DNA from: Triplophysa rosa
Taxonomy: Eukaryota; Chordata; Actinopteri; Cypriniformes; Nemacheilidae
Direction of reading: 5' to 3'
Length of the DNA: 64,000 nucleotides
Assembly (NCBI RefSeq): GCF_024868665.1
Contig: NC_079892.1
Location: 4,812,077 to 4,876,076, forward strand
The notes under the pieces are model-generated. The model searched no databases. It was given only the letters and a program-made list of their open reading frames with translations, and had not been told where the DNA came from. The translations under genes were made by a program, and so were the position numbers. Position 1 is the first letter of the stretch, and each line of letters opens with the position of its first letter. Shown one piece after another: positions 26,901 to 37,525 of the stretch.

Positions 26901-29900
26901 GAGTTATGTCTGTGGACTCTTAAAGAAACTTTAAAGAAGCAGAAGCATATGTAACATGTGACAAAGCCTGAGATTGATTAGCCACGTAATTTAAATACAT
27001 GTGAATTTTAGCTTACAAAACACAAGCATACATAGTATGTGCTATACATACCGCTATCTGGAAAACGCCTTTGTCTATTCTGAGCCGTGTAGCTATTTAC
27101 AACCATCAGCGCGTAGACTTACGAAAACACGTTGGTAGAAATTGGATACCTGATAACACGACAAATATCACGCAAACATCAAAATGATGCAAAAACTGTC
27201 AAGCAACACCTACACTTCAAAACACTTCAATTCTTCTACGACCACGGGAAATGTCCTTTAGCAATATTTTCATTTTGTATACATGTCATACAAACAACAC
27301 ATCGCATCCGCTAAACAGGGACAGAAGCATGACGTTCACATGCTGGAGAAAAGCAACAACAGTCTCCAGACATCAAACTACAATTTTGTCTTCGCCCACA
27401 TTGTTCGCACAATTTCTCTGTCAACTCTGTCCATGTCTTTCACTCCTTTCTTCCAACATCTTTCAAACATCAAAGAGAAACATACATCATTCAGAGAAAG
27501 AGACGGAGGTCTACTCTTTCTTATTGCAGTGGAACACTTATCAGATGAGATATCCCATAATGCACTAAGTGAACTGCTTCAAGTAGATTTTTTTATTAGG
27601 TCTCTATTTAAAACACTGAGGTGGTTGGTTCTGCCCATTGTGCACATGCAAACATTTAATTGCTATATAACAAACATTTTACAAAGTTTGGTTTATTTGC
27701 AATACACATGCATTCAAGCATTCAATTGCAACTTAAATCTGCAAGAAAGCCGATTTTGCTTTTTCAACTCTGAAATGATCCTCCAGAGCCCACGGCTGGC
27801 CTGGGTGGACCCCAACACCTCCTTCCCATGCGAGCACAGAGCAGCGGGGATTAAACAGATAACCGCGTCCCAACAGCTGCACTGTTTTATGAGATCACAC
27901 GGACTTCTGCGGCCCAAATGTGCACGAAAAACCCACCAGCATGATGCATAACAACCACGACCGGTCCCCCGGCACAATCTCCAACCCGAACAGATGAGCT
28001 TACTCACTGCACGTTGTTTTAGAACGTCAGCCTTCAGTTATGAGCAAAACCAACAGATTAGTTGGCGGATCGCTAGGCTATATTTAAAGAAAATTAAATT
28101 CGCTTTTCGGTCCTAAGGGACTAGCCTTGAGCCTGCAATAAATGTCTTGCATTTACACATTGACCGAAGCAAAGATAACCATTATATACTTTTTTAGTTC
28201 TATATTGAGGGTTTTTTTTTCAATTAGTTGATAATAAAATACCCACAAAATTTCATAGCATAAAAATAGGGATCCATCGATATGTACATTTTGGCCGGTA
28301 ACCGATCATTTTTTAACATTGGAGCCGATAATCAATATATTGGCCGAGTATTTAGTATTTCAGTATTTAAATATTAATATAACATCTTCTGAGACTGAAA
28401 CAAAAGGCAAAAAGTGGACAACTTTTATTTGAAAACATTCACTGCAGAAAACAAGGTAACCATTAGTTACCATTAGAACCAAGCCTACTTCACACTAATT
28501 AAAGATTCTTTAACTTTTAAACTTGTATGGTTATTATTTTTTTTATTTATTAAAGAAATTATAGATGTTTTTCCAGAGCAACCCAGTAAAGTGTTCTTAA
28601 TAGCCACAAGTCGAACAGGTCTAAAGACAGAAAGCATTCAGACAGCAGTCCGATTCAAATAATATGCGCTTCTTCCTATAATTTACACATTCATAAATAT
28701 CTACACACTGTCTCTACATCAACAATGTTTTGCTAATAACAGTAGGTAAATGATCCTGACAGAAAGACAGTACTGTAATGGATTTTAATTGTGAGCAGCG
28801 TGCACCTCAAGTTGTTCAACCAGAGGAAACTTTTAAAGAGTACATAACAAGAGATCATGAAAATCACATTTCATGCAGTGTGTAATGTTGGCGTGTTTGA
28901 AAGTAAGCAGTCTGCGAAGTTGTAAATCCGAAGGTGAATGTATAACAAAGTTATTGGCTTGGAAAAAAGGGAGTCGACTCTGAATCACGCTAACGAGTCG
29001 TCCCTAGTCCGATTCGCAAACCGCCGCAGATTTACGTCACTACATATAGTCCCTGCCAACGTTTTGCTAGGACTGCCCGCGAAAACTTCACTCTTCTCCC
29101 CCAAACACTGTAGCTCGTGAGCCTCATTCGCAGTAGACCAATCACAGCAGACTAGACCATCTGACCAATCACATCAGACTAGGCTAGCGGAAAGGAGGGG
29201 ATTAGACGGATGAATCGCGGAACGCATCATTTGAGAGTCAGTCAAGACGTAAGGTAAGAATAACTGCCTATTATTACGAAATAATAGTGTTTTGACACCT
29301 TGTATGTACATAAACTTGTTGTTGGACACTCAATAAACCAAAGTAGGACCTTAAAAATCCCGAGATATGTACTCTTTAATAATTTTTCAGCTATAATTTA
29401 TCGGCCGGATTTTATTATCGGGACCATTTAACGTCCGATACCAATTTATCGTGCATTCCTACATAAAAAATGTGAAACAGCAAAACTTCACCTTGGAATT
29501 TTTATTTTTTTAACTATTTAAAATGTCTTTGTTTCAAACATGAGTGTTTTCTTTTCAGCAGTTTATTAAAGAAAAACAAAATGAGAAGCCACTCAGAGAC
29601 TATTCTATTCTGCAAGTCTTCTACAACGCTGGTCAACAAAAACCTCTCGCACTCCAATTCTAAGAGCCACCTAAGAAAGAGAAAAAACACTCTGACTCTG
29701 GACTCCTGCAAATTCTTTAATGGTTTCAGAGGCAGCATGCCAGAGATCTAAAGGACAAAGCAAAGTGAACCTGGTTTCAAAAGGCATTTTAAACACAGCC
29801 ATACATTTGACGAAACAACGGCTAATCTCTGTAAACAGACGCCCTTAGGAGAACTCATTTCCACAGCATACCCGAGCACCCATATGACTTCCAAACTTCC

Positions 29901-32900
29901 GTTCCTCTGTCCTGTGTAGTGCCGGGAGGGGGGCTTGAGAGCACCTGGGCCCACTGGGCTCCTCCTTTGTAGAGGAAGAGCACAAAGAAACAGCTGAGGA
30001 GTCTGAGTTTGTCACCAGAATGAATAGCCCTCCAATGGGAGTAGCTCGCAGGAGGATAGAGGTCTACAAACAAGTGAAGGGTCCTGAAAGGTGGACGAAA
30101 GAGGTTCAAACGAAAATGTTTCTGCCTATCCTCTTTGCCTCCTTCACCTACCTGATCTGTCTGATTACGATCAAAACGTTTGCACACTTCCTCCAGTTCT
30201 TATCAGCGAGACATCGCACAGTTATGTCGTGAGATTGAGTCAAAGAAAACACGCATGCAAGTAAGCAAATGCACTGTGTTGAAAAAACAGGTAAACCCTG
30301 TGAAACCTCGTATGGCCCTAATGTAAAGTCAATATGTTTACAAAATAAAAGCCTTGCCAACAATGCAATTAAAAAAAATTGGATTGCACGATGAAACAGT
30401 TTGAGATAAGCAAGGAGACATATTAGGGCACATAAAAAACAACAATTGAGCTCATACTTATTTTTCAAAATTAAACAATACAGCCATGCTTTTATGCAAA
30501 GGACTGAATAGATGGATGTTATATTTCCTGTTCTTTCCACCACTGAACACTTTTATCCAAATGCAAACTTCACATTTCAATTTATTGCAAACATTGATAG
30601 TAGGAGCCTGACTGACGAATGCATAAAATTTCCTTTTTTATTTAAAATTTCAACAAGATGTATCATTTTTGACACGGTCCAGGGTTAAAATCCATATAGC
30701 TTATTAAATTTGTATAACAACAAAAGACTGACACGTTCACTGATGTCTTCTGGCAGACAGATGTCATGCCAACCTGACAAAGATGACATAACACCACTCG
30801 CGAGTCGCTAATGACTAGGGCTGTGCAAAAATATTGATACATGTAACATATACGGCCATATACATACGGCCAAAAGTACGTGGAAGCAAGCATGGTGAGA
30901 AATATAAGAACGCTTCGAGCTCTCAGAGCTGATGTGTGGGTGTGCTTCGGTTTTAAAAACAAGTCATGGAGTAGTGAGTTATAGAAAATAAATGCTGGGA
31001 ACCCAAACCTCTGATCTAAAGGTCCATGAATCGCACATCATGGCCACTCTGCAGAGGTAAGGGATGTTTTTACACTTATCCTTTCAGAAAACCCCAGGTG
31101 GTGCACAGCATGTTGTATTTCTAGCTCTACTTTTTACATTTTCTATTTAAAGTATTGCAATATATCGCAAATGTGTATCGTATCGAAATACCTAGCAATA
31201 TATTGTATCGTGACCCATCTATCGTGATATGTATCGTATCGGGAGGCACTTGCCAATACACAGCCCTGCTACTGACGTGACCTGAATAATTCCTTCAGAA
31301 ACACGCGAAAACCACAACCGCATGCACAGAACAAATAATAACATGATGTTCTCTTAATTGCATTGCAACATTAGAAACTGTGTGGTAACAGCACAGCCCT
31401 ACACTACTGTATTTCAAATATCTTACATCGCCAAATTAGAAGAACACTTAACTGTATCAAAAGATTGTAAAATACGATGTCAAACTGAAGATGTCAACAC
31501 TTTTACACCATATCAAGAGTTTTACACAGTGACTTACAGTCTACAGGAATCATTTTGTTTATCATTATGTGTTCTTTTGAATTTTAAACCCATGACTCTT
31601 ATGTGCCGTTAACCCAACGACATTTCACAGAGAGTTCACAGATCTATGCACTGTTTAGTACAAATATAAATATCGGAATCAAAGTTTCCATGTACATGAG
31701 CTGATTTTCATTAGCTGACGTTCATGTTAAACATTTTGCTACAAACAAAACTACAGAACATGGTTACTATAGTTAAACCAGTGGATCTCAAAGGGGGCCG
31801 TGGCCCCCTGGGGGGCCCCAAGACGGGTCCAGGGGGACCAAAGCTTTGGTGGCATTTTATGAAATATAGAAATTTCTCATACATTTTGTGCAACCAAACA
31901 GAACAATAATACCACCAACCAAAACAATTGATGTTCCAGCATTGTATGATTGAATATGTTTGGTTTAATTAAAATTCTAAGTTTAAGTATTTGGGGGGGG
32001 GCACAAAGCCACGGTTTGTTTTCATAAAGGTGATACAACAGGAATATGAGGTGGGGGGTTATAGAGTATTATGAGTAGAGTTATGAATGAGGTCTGTGAG
32101 TAGAATATACATAAATTTCAGGTGATGCAGGTAAAGTGACGTCAGTCCAGTGAGTGCACCCGGTTAAAAATATTCGCGCTTTGCTTTCTTTTCCCAAAAG
32201 CAAAAACAAAAAAAGTTCAGAATGAACAAATCAGGCCAGAACGCAAACATCCCAGTTAACCAATAATGAGTACATAGTGCTAAAACTATAAATATTCAAG
32301 CGCATGCCAGTCTGAACGAATTAGATTTATACCCGAGTCTAGATACAGTGTTCAGTGATGTTGTTCTTAGCACTCAACTAACGTTACATTACGATACTAT
32401 CTGACATGATCATTTATGCCAAAACAACCCTTCAACTTTAACGCTTTCTCACTTTTATCAAACTTTAACAGTTTATGCAACCGTTTTCATTTATTGATAA
32501 GAATTATTGACAAGATGATGATCAAATAAAATAACACCAAGTAAAAAACGAAAAGAACTTGTTAAAGTCCATTAAATAACTTTACACTCTTCTTTCTGGC
32601 TATGTTTGACATCCGACACCACCGAGGCCTCCGTAACACTCAACCAGAGCAGTTCATACGTCCCGGGACCTCACAAAACTCCGATTAAACATATCAAAAA
32701 CTTTCACGAAACCCTCATTTTAGTTTACGCACCACTTCGAGAAGTTCAACTCTCGTTGATCTAAGCAAGTGCAAAGTTTACGTTACAGCTGAACTTAACG
32801 CAGACTTGACTCGCGACGGCTACACATGTAAAGTTGCTGCTAAAACTTAAAAGTCACATTTCAAATTATATGAACTTTGTAAACGCGTGCTCGTCACAAA

Positions 32901-33126
32901 ATAAAAGTTACGCGAGAACCACCGTGCGCTACTTCGTTTTGCTCTTCGCACCTACGATCCTACTTTGTTTCACATTGTTCGTGGCGGTATAATGACTTCA
33001 ACACCTCAGAGACGTGAAAAAAGCGCTTAAACTATTTAACTCACCGCGAATCACAGTCAGACTACAACAAAGCAGCAGACCCAGCAATAAAATCTCCATC
33101 GCAAGCGATCCGGGCTTTAATTCCAT
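11774..33126 (-). CDS. lrp5: LDL receptor-related protein 5, 5' part (exons 1-7 in human numbering; 8 coding exons here)
   Basis: Wnt co-receptor: a single-pass plasma-membrane protein that binds Wnt and Dickkopf/sclerostin through YWTD beta-propellers. Coding exons on the minus strand: 33126-33045, 25443-25243, 24856-24637, 20160-19963, 17295-17099, 15372-15241, 12415-12019, 11945-11774. All have AG/GT borders and phase is kept throughout (1599 nt, 533 codons). Domains: signal peptide (about 1-28), first beta-propeller with YWTD blades (exons 1-4), EGF-like module (exon 5), first part of the second propeller (exons 6-7). The last five exons (198, 197, 132, 397, 172 nt) equal the human LRP5 exons 3-7 as I recall them. 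LRP5 rather than LRP6 is favoured by [39 protein letters not shown] and [10 protein letters not shown]. Exons 8 onward (remaining propellers, LDLa repeats, membrane segment, PPPSP tail) were not found and should lie left of base 1. Start chosen at 33126 (A at -3, G at +4); an in-frame ATG at 33099 is the alternative. Confidence 0.93.
12019..12415 (-). CDS. lrp5: lrp5 exon 6 (second propeller, first blades)
   Basis: 397 nt, the human exon 6 length. It encodes [52 protein letters not shown] and [19 protein letters not shown]. These are near-invariant motifs of the second LRP5/6 propeller. Acceptor GTTCTCAG, donor GTACGT. Confidence 0.95.
12416..15240 (-). other. lrp5 intron 5
   Basis: Non-coding between exons 5 and 6. 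It contains the TA-flanked MITE at 13680-13951. Apart from this, AT-rich sequence with nothing recognised. Confidence 0.8.
13680..13951. mobile_element. TA-flanked MITE (Tc1/mariner-like)
   Basis: Terminal inverted repeats begin CCCACATGAAAAAGTACT at the left and CCCACATGGAAAATTACA at the right (inverted), with TA on both outer sides. About 272 bp, rich in TACTGTAGTA-type motifs, no coding capacity. Confidence 0.75.
15241..15372 (-). CDS. lrp5: lrp5 exon 5 (first EGF-like module)
   Basis: 132 nt, exactly the human exon 5 length. The frame carried over from exon 4 gives the EGF-like module [16 protein letters not shown], then YSCACPTGV and GKTCRP, with the six cysteines of this module. Acceptor CTCCACAG, donor GTGACC. 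The exon is too short to stand out as an open frame but is unambiguous from its protein. Confidence 0.9.
16152..16351. repeat. cyprinid foldback MITE copy
   Basis: GGGATAGTTCACCTTAAAAA, central AAATATCTTCTTTTGTGTTC, and AATGACATGACGGTGAGTAA, ending in the inverse of the start. Confidence 0.8.
16630..16699. repeat. (AC)n microsatellite
   Basis: About 70 bp of AC repeats interrupted by ATGC and GC units. It produces His/Thr-rich shadow frames. Confidence 0.95.
17099..17295 (-). CDS. lrp5: lrp5 exon 4 (end of first propeller)
   Basis: 197 nt, the human exon 4 length. It encodes [36 protein letters not shown] and the propeller exit [15 protein letters not shown]. Acceptor GTCTACAG, donor GTGAGT. 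Confidence 0.93.
18815..18905. repeat. GTTGCTAGG-type dispersed repeat
   Basis: Tandem-like GTTGCCAGGGCGTTGCTATG, CCGTTGCTAGGG and CATTGCTAGGCAGCTG units. Confidence 0.6.
19073..19135. repeat. teleost dispersed repeat
   Basis: Contains TTAGCAGATGCTTTTATCC and AAAGCGACTTACA, a core found dispersed across many teleost genomes. Family name not assigned here. Confidence 0.6.
19963..20160 (-). CDS. lrp5: lrp5 exon 3 (first propeller)
   Basis: 198 nt, the human exon 3 length. It starts at the [20 protein letters not shown] blade and ends in [13 protein letters not shown]. The glycine in YWTDWGE matches human Gly171, the site of the high-bone-mass substitution, and is conserved here. Acceptor TTTTCTCAG, donor GTCAGT. 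Confidence 0.93.
20918..21060. repeat. cyprinid foldback MITE, half copy
   Basis: Starts GGGACAGTTCACCCAAAAAT and TCATCATTTTCTCACCCTC, then stops near the middle. The second half is missing. Confidence 0.65.
22085..22203. mobile_element. hAT-type end fragment
   Basis: Contains GATATATCGGCTCTGATC and ends GGCCGATATATCGGTGCATC, related to the end of the element at 28267-29461. No full element or target duplication seen. Confidence 0.5.
23764..24093. repeat. cyprinid foldback MITE copy
   Basis: Starts AGGGATAGTTCACCCAAAAA and ends GGGTGAACCATCCCTTTAA, with degraded family sequence between. Confidence 0.8.
24637..24856 (-). CDS. lrp5: lrp5 exon 2b (first propeller, blades 2-3)
   Basis: 220 nt between a TGTCTTGCAG acceptor and a GTAAGT donor. 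It encodes [32 protein letters not shown] and [10 protein letters not shown], the standard blade motifs of propeller 1. It begins with about eight residues not present at this place in human LRP5, right beside the extra intron 24857-25242. Confidence 0.92.
24857..25242 (-). other. lrp5 intron splitting the human exon 2 equivalent
   Basis: 386 bp with a GTAAGA donor and TGTCTTGCAG acceptor. It interrupts the part of propeller 1 that sits in one exon in human LRP5 and LRP6. The joined frame is open and in phase across it. AT-rich interior; no transposon ends recognised. Confidence 0.75.
25243..25443 (-). CDS. lrp5: lrp5 exon 2a (first propeller, blade 1)
   Basis: Acceptor ATCATCAG and donor GTAAGA frame 201 nt that start [17 protein letters not shown] and run through the [15 protein letters not shown] motif of the first propeller. 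It corresponds to the first half of the single human exon 2; the second half is the exon at 24637-24856. Confidence 0.9.
28267..29461. mobile_element. hAT-type transposon with perfect 8-bp target duplication
   Basis: Starts TAGGGATCCATCGATATG and ends TTATCGTGCATTCCTA, with CATAAAAA on both sides (28259-28266 and 29462-29469). Interior has GGCCGATA-type repeats near both ends. 1195 bp, in lrp5 intron 1. No transposase recognised. Confidence 0.88.
30816..31268. mobile_element. hAT-type MITE
   Basis: Starts TAGGGCTGTGCAAAAATATT and ends ATACACAGCCCTG. Flanks CTAATGAC and CTACTGAC agree at 7 of 8 bases. 453 bp with internal TATCGTATCG-type repeats, no coding capacity. Confidence 0.72.
31782..31870. 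mobile_element. hAT terminal fragment
   Basis: CAGTGGATCTCAAAGGGGG resembles the CAGTGGTTCTCAAACTGGGG end of a hAT (Charlie-like) family. The other end was not found, so this is a fragment or a degraded copy. Confidence 0.5.
33045..33126 (-). CDS. lrp5: lrp5 exon 1 (signal peptide)
   Basis: Encodes a short polar start, then a hydrophobic stretch ([19 protein letters not shown]) that reads as a signal peptide. It ends in phase 1 at a GTGAGT donor and joins in frame to [10 protein letters not shown] of the next exon. Two in-frame ATGs exist, 33126 and 33099. The upstream one has a strong context and gives a coding length (82 nt) close to the human exon 1 (91 nt). Confidence 0.82.
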
Positions 33127-33400
33127 AATCCCAACTCCATTTCTTCGAGGTATCGGTGTTAGGAGAAAGTTTGCAGTCCGAGTTTAGGTCGATCGCTCGC
33201 AAGTTTTTTTTCCCGACTCTTCCAGCCCTCTGATAGTAGAGGAGGCACGAGGAGGGGAATGACTGACAGCGGAAACTGATCGACGTCATCAAGTGGGACT
33301 GCGCGGCGCTGTGGCGCGTTCGCGTCGCCAGTCTGCTGCCCGTGGAGGAGAGTCAAAGTAGTGCTCTTTCTGTTCAAGAGCAGAAATGTAAGATATTATA
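33100..33400 (-). promoter_or_regulatory. lrp5 5' leader and likely promoter
   Basis: Sequence upstream of the lrp5 start is locally CpG-rich (GCGCGGCGCTGTGGCGCG near 33301), unlike the AT-rich surroundings, as expected for a housekeeping-type promoter. A short upstream frame of seven codons (33140 down to 33117) overlaps the chosen start and could dampen translation. The transcription start cannot be placed from sequence alone. Confidence 0.45.
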
Positions 33401-36400
33401 AGCATGGCATATAAAAAGTGACAAACACGTTTACGTCGAGTAGACACGGCCAATAAATGCAGATATAAATGCAAACAATTAATAGATGCAAGGAAAAGAC
33501 GTAACAATGGGAGATATGCAATACACAACTTAATAAACACAATACATTAAACATAACAAAATATATATAAACAACTTGAAGTAGGCTAATGTTAAGTAAG
33601 TGTTCTTATTTTTATTGTATATTTACATCACATTTACAAGTGCCTTCAAGCCATGAACCTAATGGCATCATGTCTCAGTAGGATCTGACCTAGTATCTCA
33701 GTTTCATTTCCCCAAACAATACTACTGGAAAACAATTTCTCTGAACATAAAGGGAATTATATTTAGTCATAAAAAGTGCACTTGTGCAATATTGAGGTTT
33801 CATTTCTGTTTTTGTCTTGTAACATATAAGGTAAAATGTACCATTCGTTTGCAAGAGAAGCGATGTGTATGGTATTTACAGTAAAGTTAAATAAAAAACA
33901 TTTCACATTTTTGGAATCTTCCTCTTTTTTTGCAGAACTCTATGTACACTGTTGCAAACCAGGGTATTTTTAATAGAAGAAAAAAATTTCACTGTAACGT
34001 TTGGTAGAACTTTGTTACCAAAAGTTGCATGTAATAACGTTTGGTACAATGCATCAGTAATATTAGCAGAATAAGAACAAATGTTCATCAACGACATTGC
34101 ATTTATGACCGGCTATCTGGACCCCTTTTTGAACTTTCATCAATTTGTAGTCCAACAATAGATCAAACTCACAGTAAATGACCTCATTGGTTCTACAGAG
34201 AAAACAAGACCTAATATGCCAACCCTGGCACAGCTTTTCCTGTTAGCTGCAAGCCTGTTACACTTTATTTGTGTTCCTATGAAAGTGCATGTTATAAAAA
34301 ACTCTGATTCATTTCAGCCTCTTTCAAAGGTCCTGAGGTGCTGTAAACATCAAGGATCAAACCGAACCCCTGGCGGACTGAAAACACACGTTGGGTTGAA
34401 TGGTAAAAGAAGTTCTACAACTGGTCCAACGTCCAAAGTGAAACCATATGTGGCCCTGGTGAGTGCGTGTGAGGAGAGGAGGCAGTAATTCCCGGGCCCT
34501 GAGAAATATGCCGTAATGAAACCTGCCTTTACGGTCACCTGTGCGATATTACTCTTGGCATTCTCTTTGATCAAGCAAGCACCGTGCACCACTTTCTCCA
34601 TTGCCCGTTGTTACTCTTTAATATTAGACTTTGCAGTAATACACCCAAAACCTAACGCAAAACATATTTCTGGTGTAACCGATGCTATCTGGATGGAGTC
34701 CTTTTAAAACAAAGGGTTTATAGAGGCATCATTTCAACATGCTTTAACCCGGTTGCACCTACTCCTCTCCAAAAATTCATAGACAGGATTGTGTTTGTAC
34801 AGCCTGGGGCCCAGCCGTCCGCCACCGCGTTACACAATCACGTAAAACAGAGATATTTTGTTGAAATATGTAGGCAATAAAGGCCTAATAACTGAGTATC
34901 AATACCACACCATCATCCACACTGCTGTTTACGAATAGTTTTTCTTGGACAGCAGTTAAAATTTTTATTGGATGTTTATCAACATCATTCTCACGAAATG
35001 TAACACTTAGGATACAAGTGCCAAGAGAAAGAGAGATATTGGGAAATTGCATGGCCTGGGATTTATGGAAACATGGCAATCAACAAGAAATGTGGTAAGC
35101 ATAGGTTGCGAAAGGATGTTTTCAGATCAGCAGACCACTTGCATATCCACAACGCAGAATATAACAAAAGACTCCATACTTCAAACTGCACCGCTTCAAT
35201 AAATTCCACATTTTAAGGTGTTTTTCCCCCCAAACAAAACCATCCCCTGGTGAGCTTGTTGTAAAGGTGTCGGCGCACCTTCCTCCCAACTCGTTATTTT
35301 GCCAATTAAATTTCCAGACATTTAAAATGAGACAATGTGCATCAAAGGCACAATTATTGGCCGTCAGATGTGGTTTGTTTTTGGTATGGCATCTTGTTTA
35401 CTCCAAAGGATGCTTGATATGCATTTCTCATAAAACACTTAGAAACCGATGTCTTGGGGGGGCCGTTGGCTCCAAAAGAGACTAGGAGGCAATGGACTCC
35501 TCCTTAAGGTCGTGGAAAGACCCTGACCAAATCTTCAGTTTATGCATCTGTGCTGATTTTGGGGCAGAATTGTCCTTAAATGTGGTTGAAGTGTTAAACA
35601 GAACTGAGAGTACTAGACTTTTATGATCTTAAACCAAACGTATTATAAAGAACAAGAGAGGGGGTGGGAATACGTAGAAGTTTGTGAACAATAACGTTGT
35701 ACGGGTGCAGATTCCCAGTAATGGATCGCGGTTAAGTACACATCATAAAATACAAGAACAGACTGCTAGGCATTTTTCTTGCAAAGTATCTTTTCTTTAT
35801 TATATATCTTTTCATACAATGCAGCTATTAAGACTTACAAAATCAATTTGGCACATATCAAACTATCATTCTTCTTGCCTTCCTTAGATCTCGTACAGTA
35901 ATATCATAATCTTTTCTTTGTTCCAGACACTAAATACACAATGGCTAATTTATTCCCTTGGCTTGACAATGTGCTTCTGTGCCGCAATTCCTGGTTTGGC
36001 ATTGGTTCCTCACACAAGAAAAACACTGACGATCAAAAGACAATAATTTTTAAACAATTCTTTGAATGTTCCCGGACAATTCAGTCAAACATAAAAAAGG
36101 CAATTATTGCAGAGAACCTTTTAACTGCTTATGAAACACTGTTACAAAACACATAAATGGCAAAACAAGTCAAACATTTCCAAATATTGCACTATGAATT
36201 CCTTTATAACATTCGTTGAACATAGGTTATGGGTTAAATTCACGCTAAGGCTTCACCCCATCTTTCCAGAATTACGAGGAAGCTAAATCTGCATAGAAAG
36301 AAAACACTCGTCATACTAACTAACTCAATACATTTAGTATTTGAGCACCAGTAAGATTTCCTTAAAGGGACAGTTCACCAAAAATGAAAATTTTGTCATT

Positions 36401-36713
36401 TATTCACCCTCATGTCATGACACTTTTTTTCTGTTGAACACATGAGAAGATATTCTGAGGAAGTCAATGGAACCAACGTTCTTCAAAATATCTTCTTTTG
36501 TGTTCTGCAGAAGAAACTAAGTCATACAGGTTTGGAATGACATGAGGATGAGTAAATGAGGAAGGATTTTTCATTTTTGGGTGAACGACCCCTTTTATAA
36601 GAATGAAAGTTGCACAGGGCTTTTGAAATGTAAGTGCTACCACTTTGAGCATGAGGAGCAGCTAGCAAACCCCGGAAAAGTCAAAATCTTCCAACGAAAC
36701 GTAACCCATCTCC
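33401..36713. other. spacer between lrp5 and the C11orf24-like gene
   Basis: AT-rich intergenic DNA, also holding the 3' untranslated region of the C11orf24-like gene at its right end. A foldback MITE lies at 36363-36597. A plus-strand frame at 34216-34488 starts with a hydrophobic stretch but has no family resemblance I recognise. No gene supported. Confidence 0.7.
36363..36597. repeat. cyprinid foldback MITE copy
   Basis: Starts AAAGGGACAGTTCACC, has central AAATATCTTCTTTTGTGTTC, and ends GGGTGAACGACCCCTTTTA. It lies just 3' of the C11orf24-like stop, possibly within its 3' untranslated region. Confidence 0.85.
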
Positions 36714-37525
36714 TCAGACCCCTGAATCGGAGTACATCCCATTGATAAGATAGTCGACCTGAGTGTAATCCTTTCGCCTGTAGCTCTCGTAACCTTGCTT
36801 GAGAAACAACGCAACTGTGACCACAAAGAACAGAAGGCCGAACATTAGCACAGCAAGCAGAGAGCTGGTGTTCAACAGGTGAATGGTGAGAGGGTCACCG
36901 GCCACCTCCACCTTGGCTTGGTCAGTCCTACTTTGGTCCCCATTGTCTTTAGGCGGTGTGGATGGCACGACTAATGGACGTGTTGAGGTTTTTGCTGTGG
37001 TTGGTGATGGCTTTGTGGATGTTGCTACTGGAGAAGGTTGCACTGGTTTTGAGGAAGGGATGGATGGAGGTGTTGTAGGCACTGATGGTGAGATGCTGGT
37101 GGATGTTTCGGCCCCTGACGGTGAAGGTGGGGAAGGTTGTTGTGGAATTGTGGTTTGTGCAACTGTTGTGGTGACGGATGTGCTGGTGGATGTTGTCGTG
37201 GGTTTAGTTGTGGTTGCTGTAGTCGTGGTTGTAGAAGTGGATGTGTTAGTTGGTGTTGTTGTTATTGTAGGAATTGCTGTAGGAATAACTCCTCCTGCGA
37301 TCTCCTTAGATCCAGCAGCTTGCTTTGATGGAGTTGTCTGTGGTTTGGTAGAAACTGTTGATCCGTTAAGAAAACCAGGCGGGTTTGTTGGACTGGAAGT
37401 GCTAGAGATGTTAACGGTAGGTCTAAATTGTTGTCTGCCGTTTGCAGAGGAACCGTCTTGAGAAGGCAGGGAGGAGTTGTTTCCAGAGGAATGATGGGAA
37501 AGCTCAGTTTCCACAAGGAAAGATT
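36714..37525 (-). CDS. c11orf24: C11orf24-like exon: mucin stalk, membrane segment, tail
   Basis: 812 nt after an ATTTTGCAG acceptor. The stalk contains a nearly pure Thr/Ser/Pro run coded at about 37140-37300, which also makes a long shadow frame on the plus strand. The exon ends with the membrane helix and the conserved cytoplasmic tail. Confidence 0.88.

Larger units (their letters stand above)
25444..33044 (-). other. lrp5 intron 1
   Basis: 7.6 kb non-coding. Contains hAT-like elements at 28267-29461 and 30816-31268 and a hAT-end fragment at 31782-31870. A chance-looking 222-codon plus-strand frame lies at 27283-27951. 31976-32060 has G-rich runs. The rest is AT-rich with nothing recognised. 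Confidence 0.75.

Noticed and set aside
11774..33126. Assignment of the YWTD gene as lrp6
   Set aside because: Diagnostic residues follow LRP5 ([37 protein letters not shown]), and the next gene resembles C11orf24, the LRP5 neighbour, more than MANSC1.
34216..34488. Possible small secreted protein (90 codons, hydrophobic start)
   Set aside because: No splice partner, no conserved motif, AT-rich spacer; the hydrophobic start alone is weak evidence.
36883..37461. 192-codon plus-strand frame rich in Val and Gly
   Set aside because: It is the antisense shadow of the Thr/Ser-rich stalk exon of the C11orf24-like gene on the minus strand.
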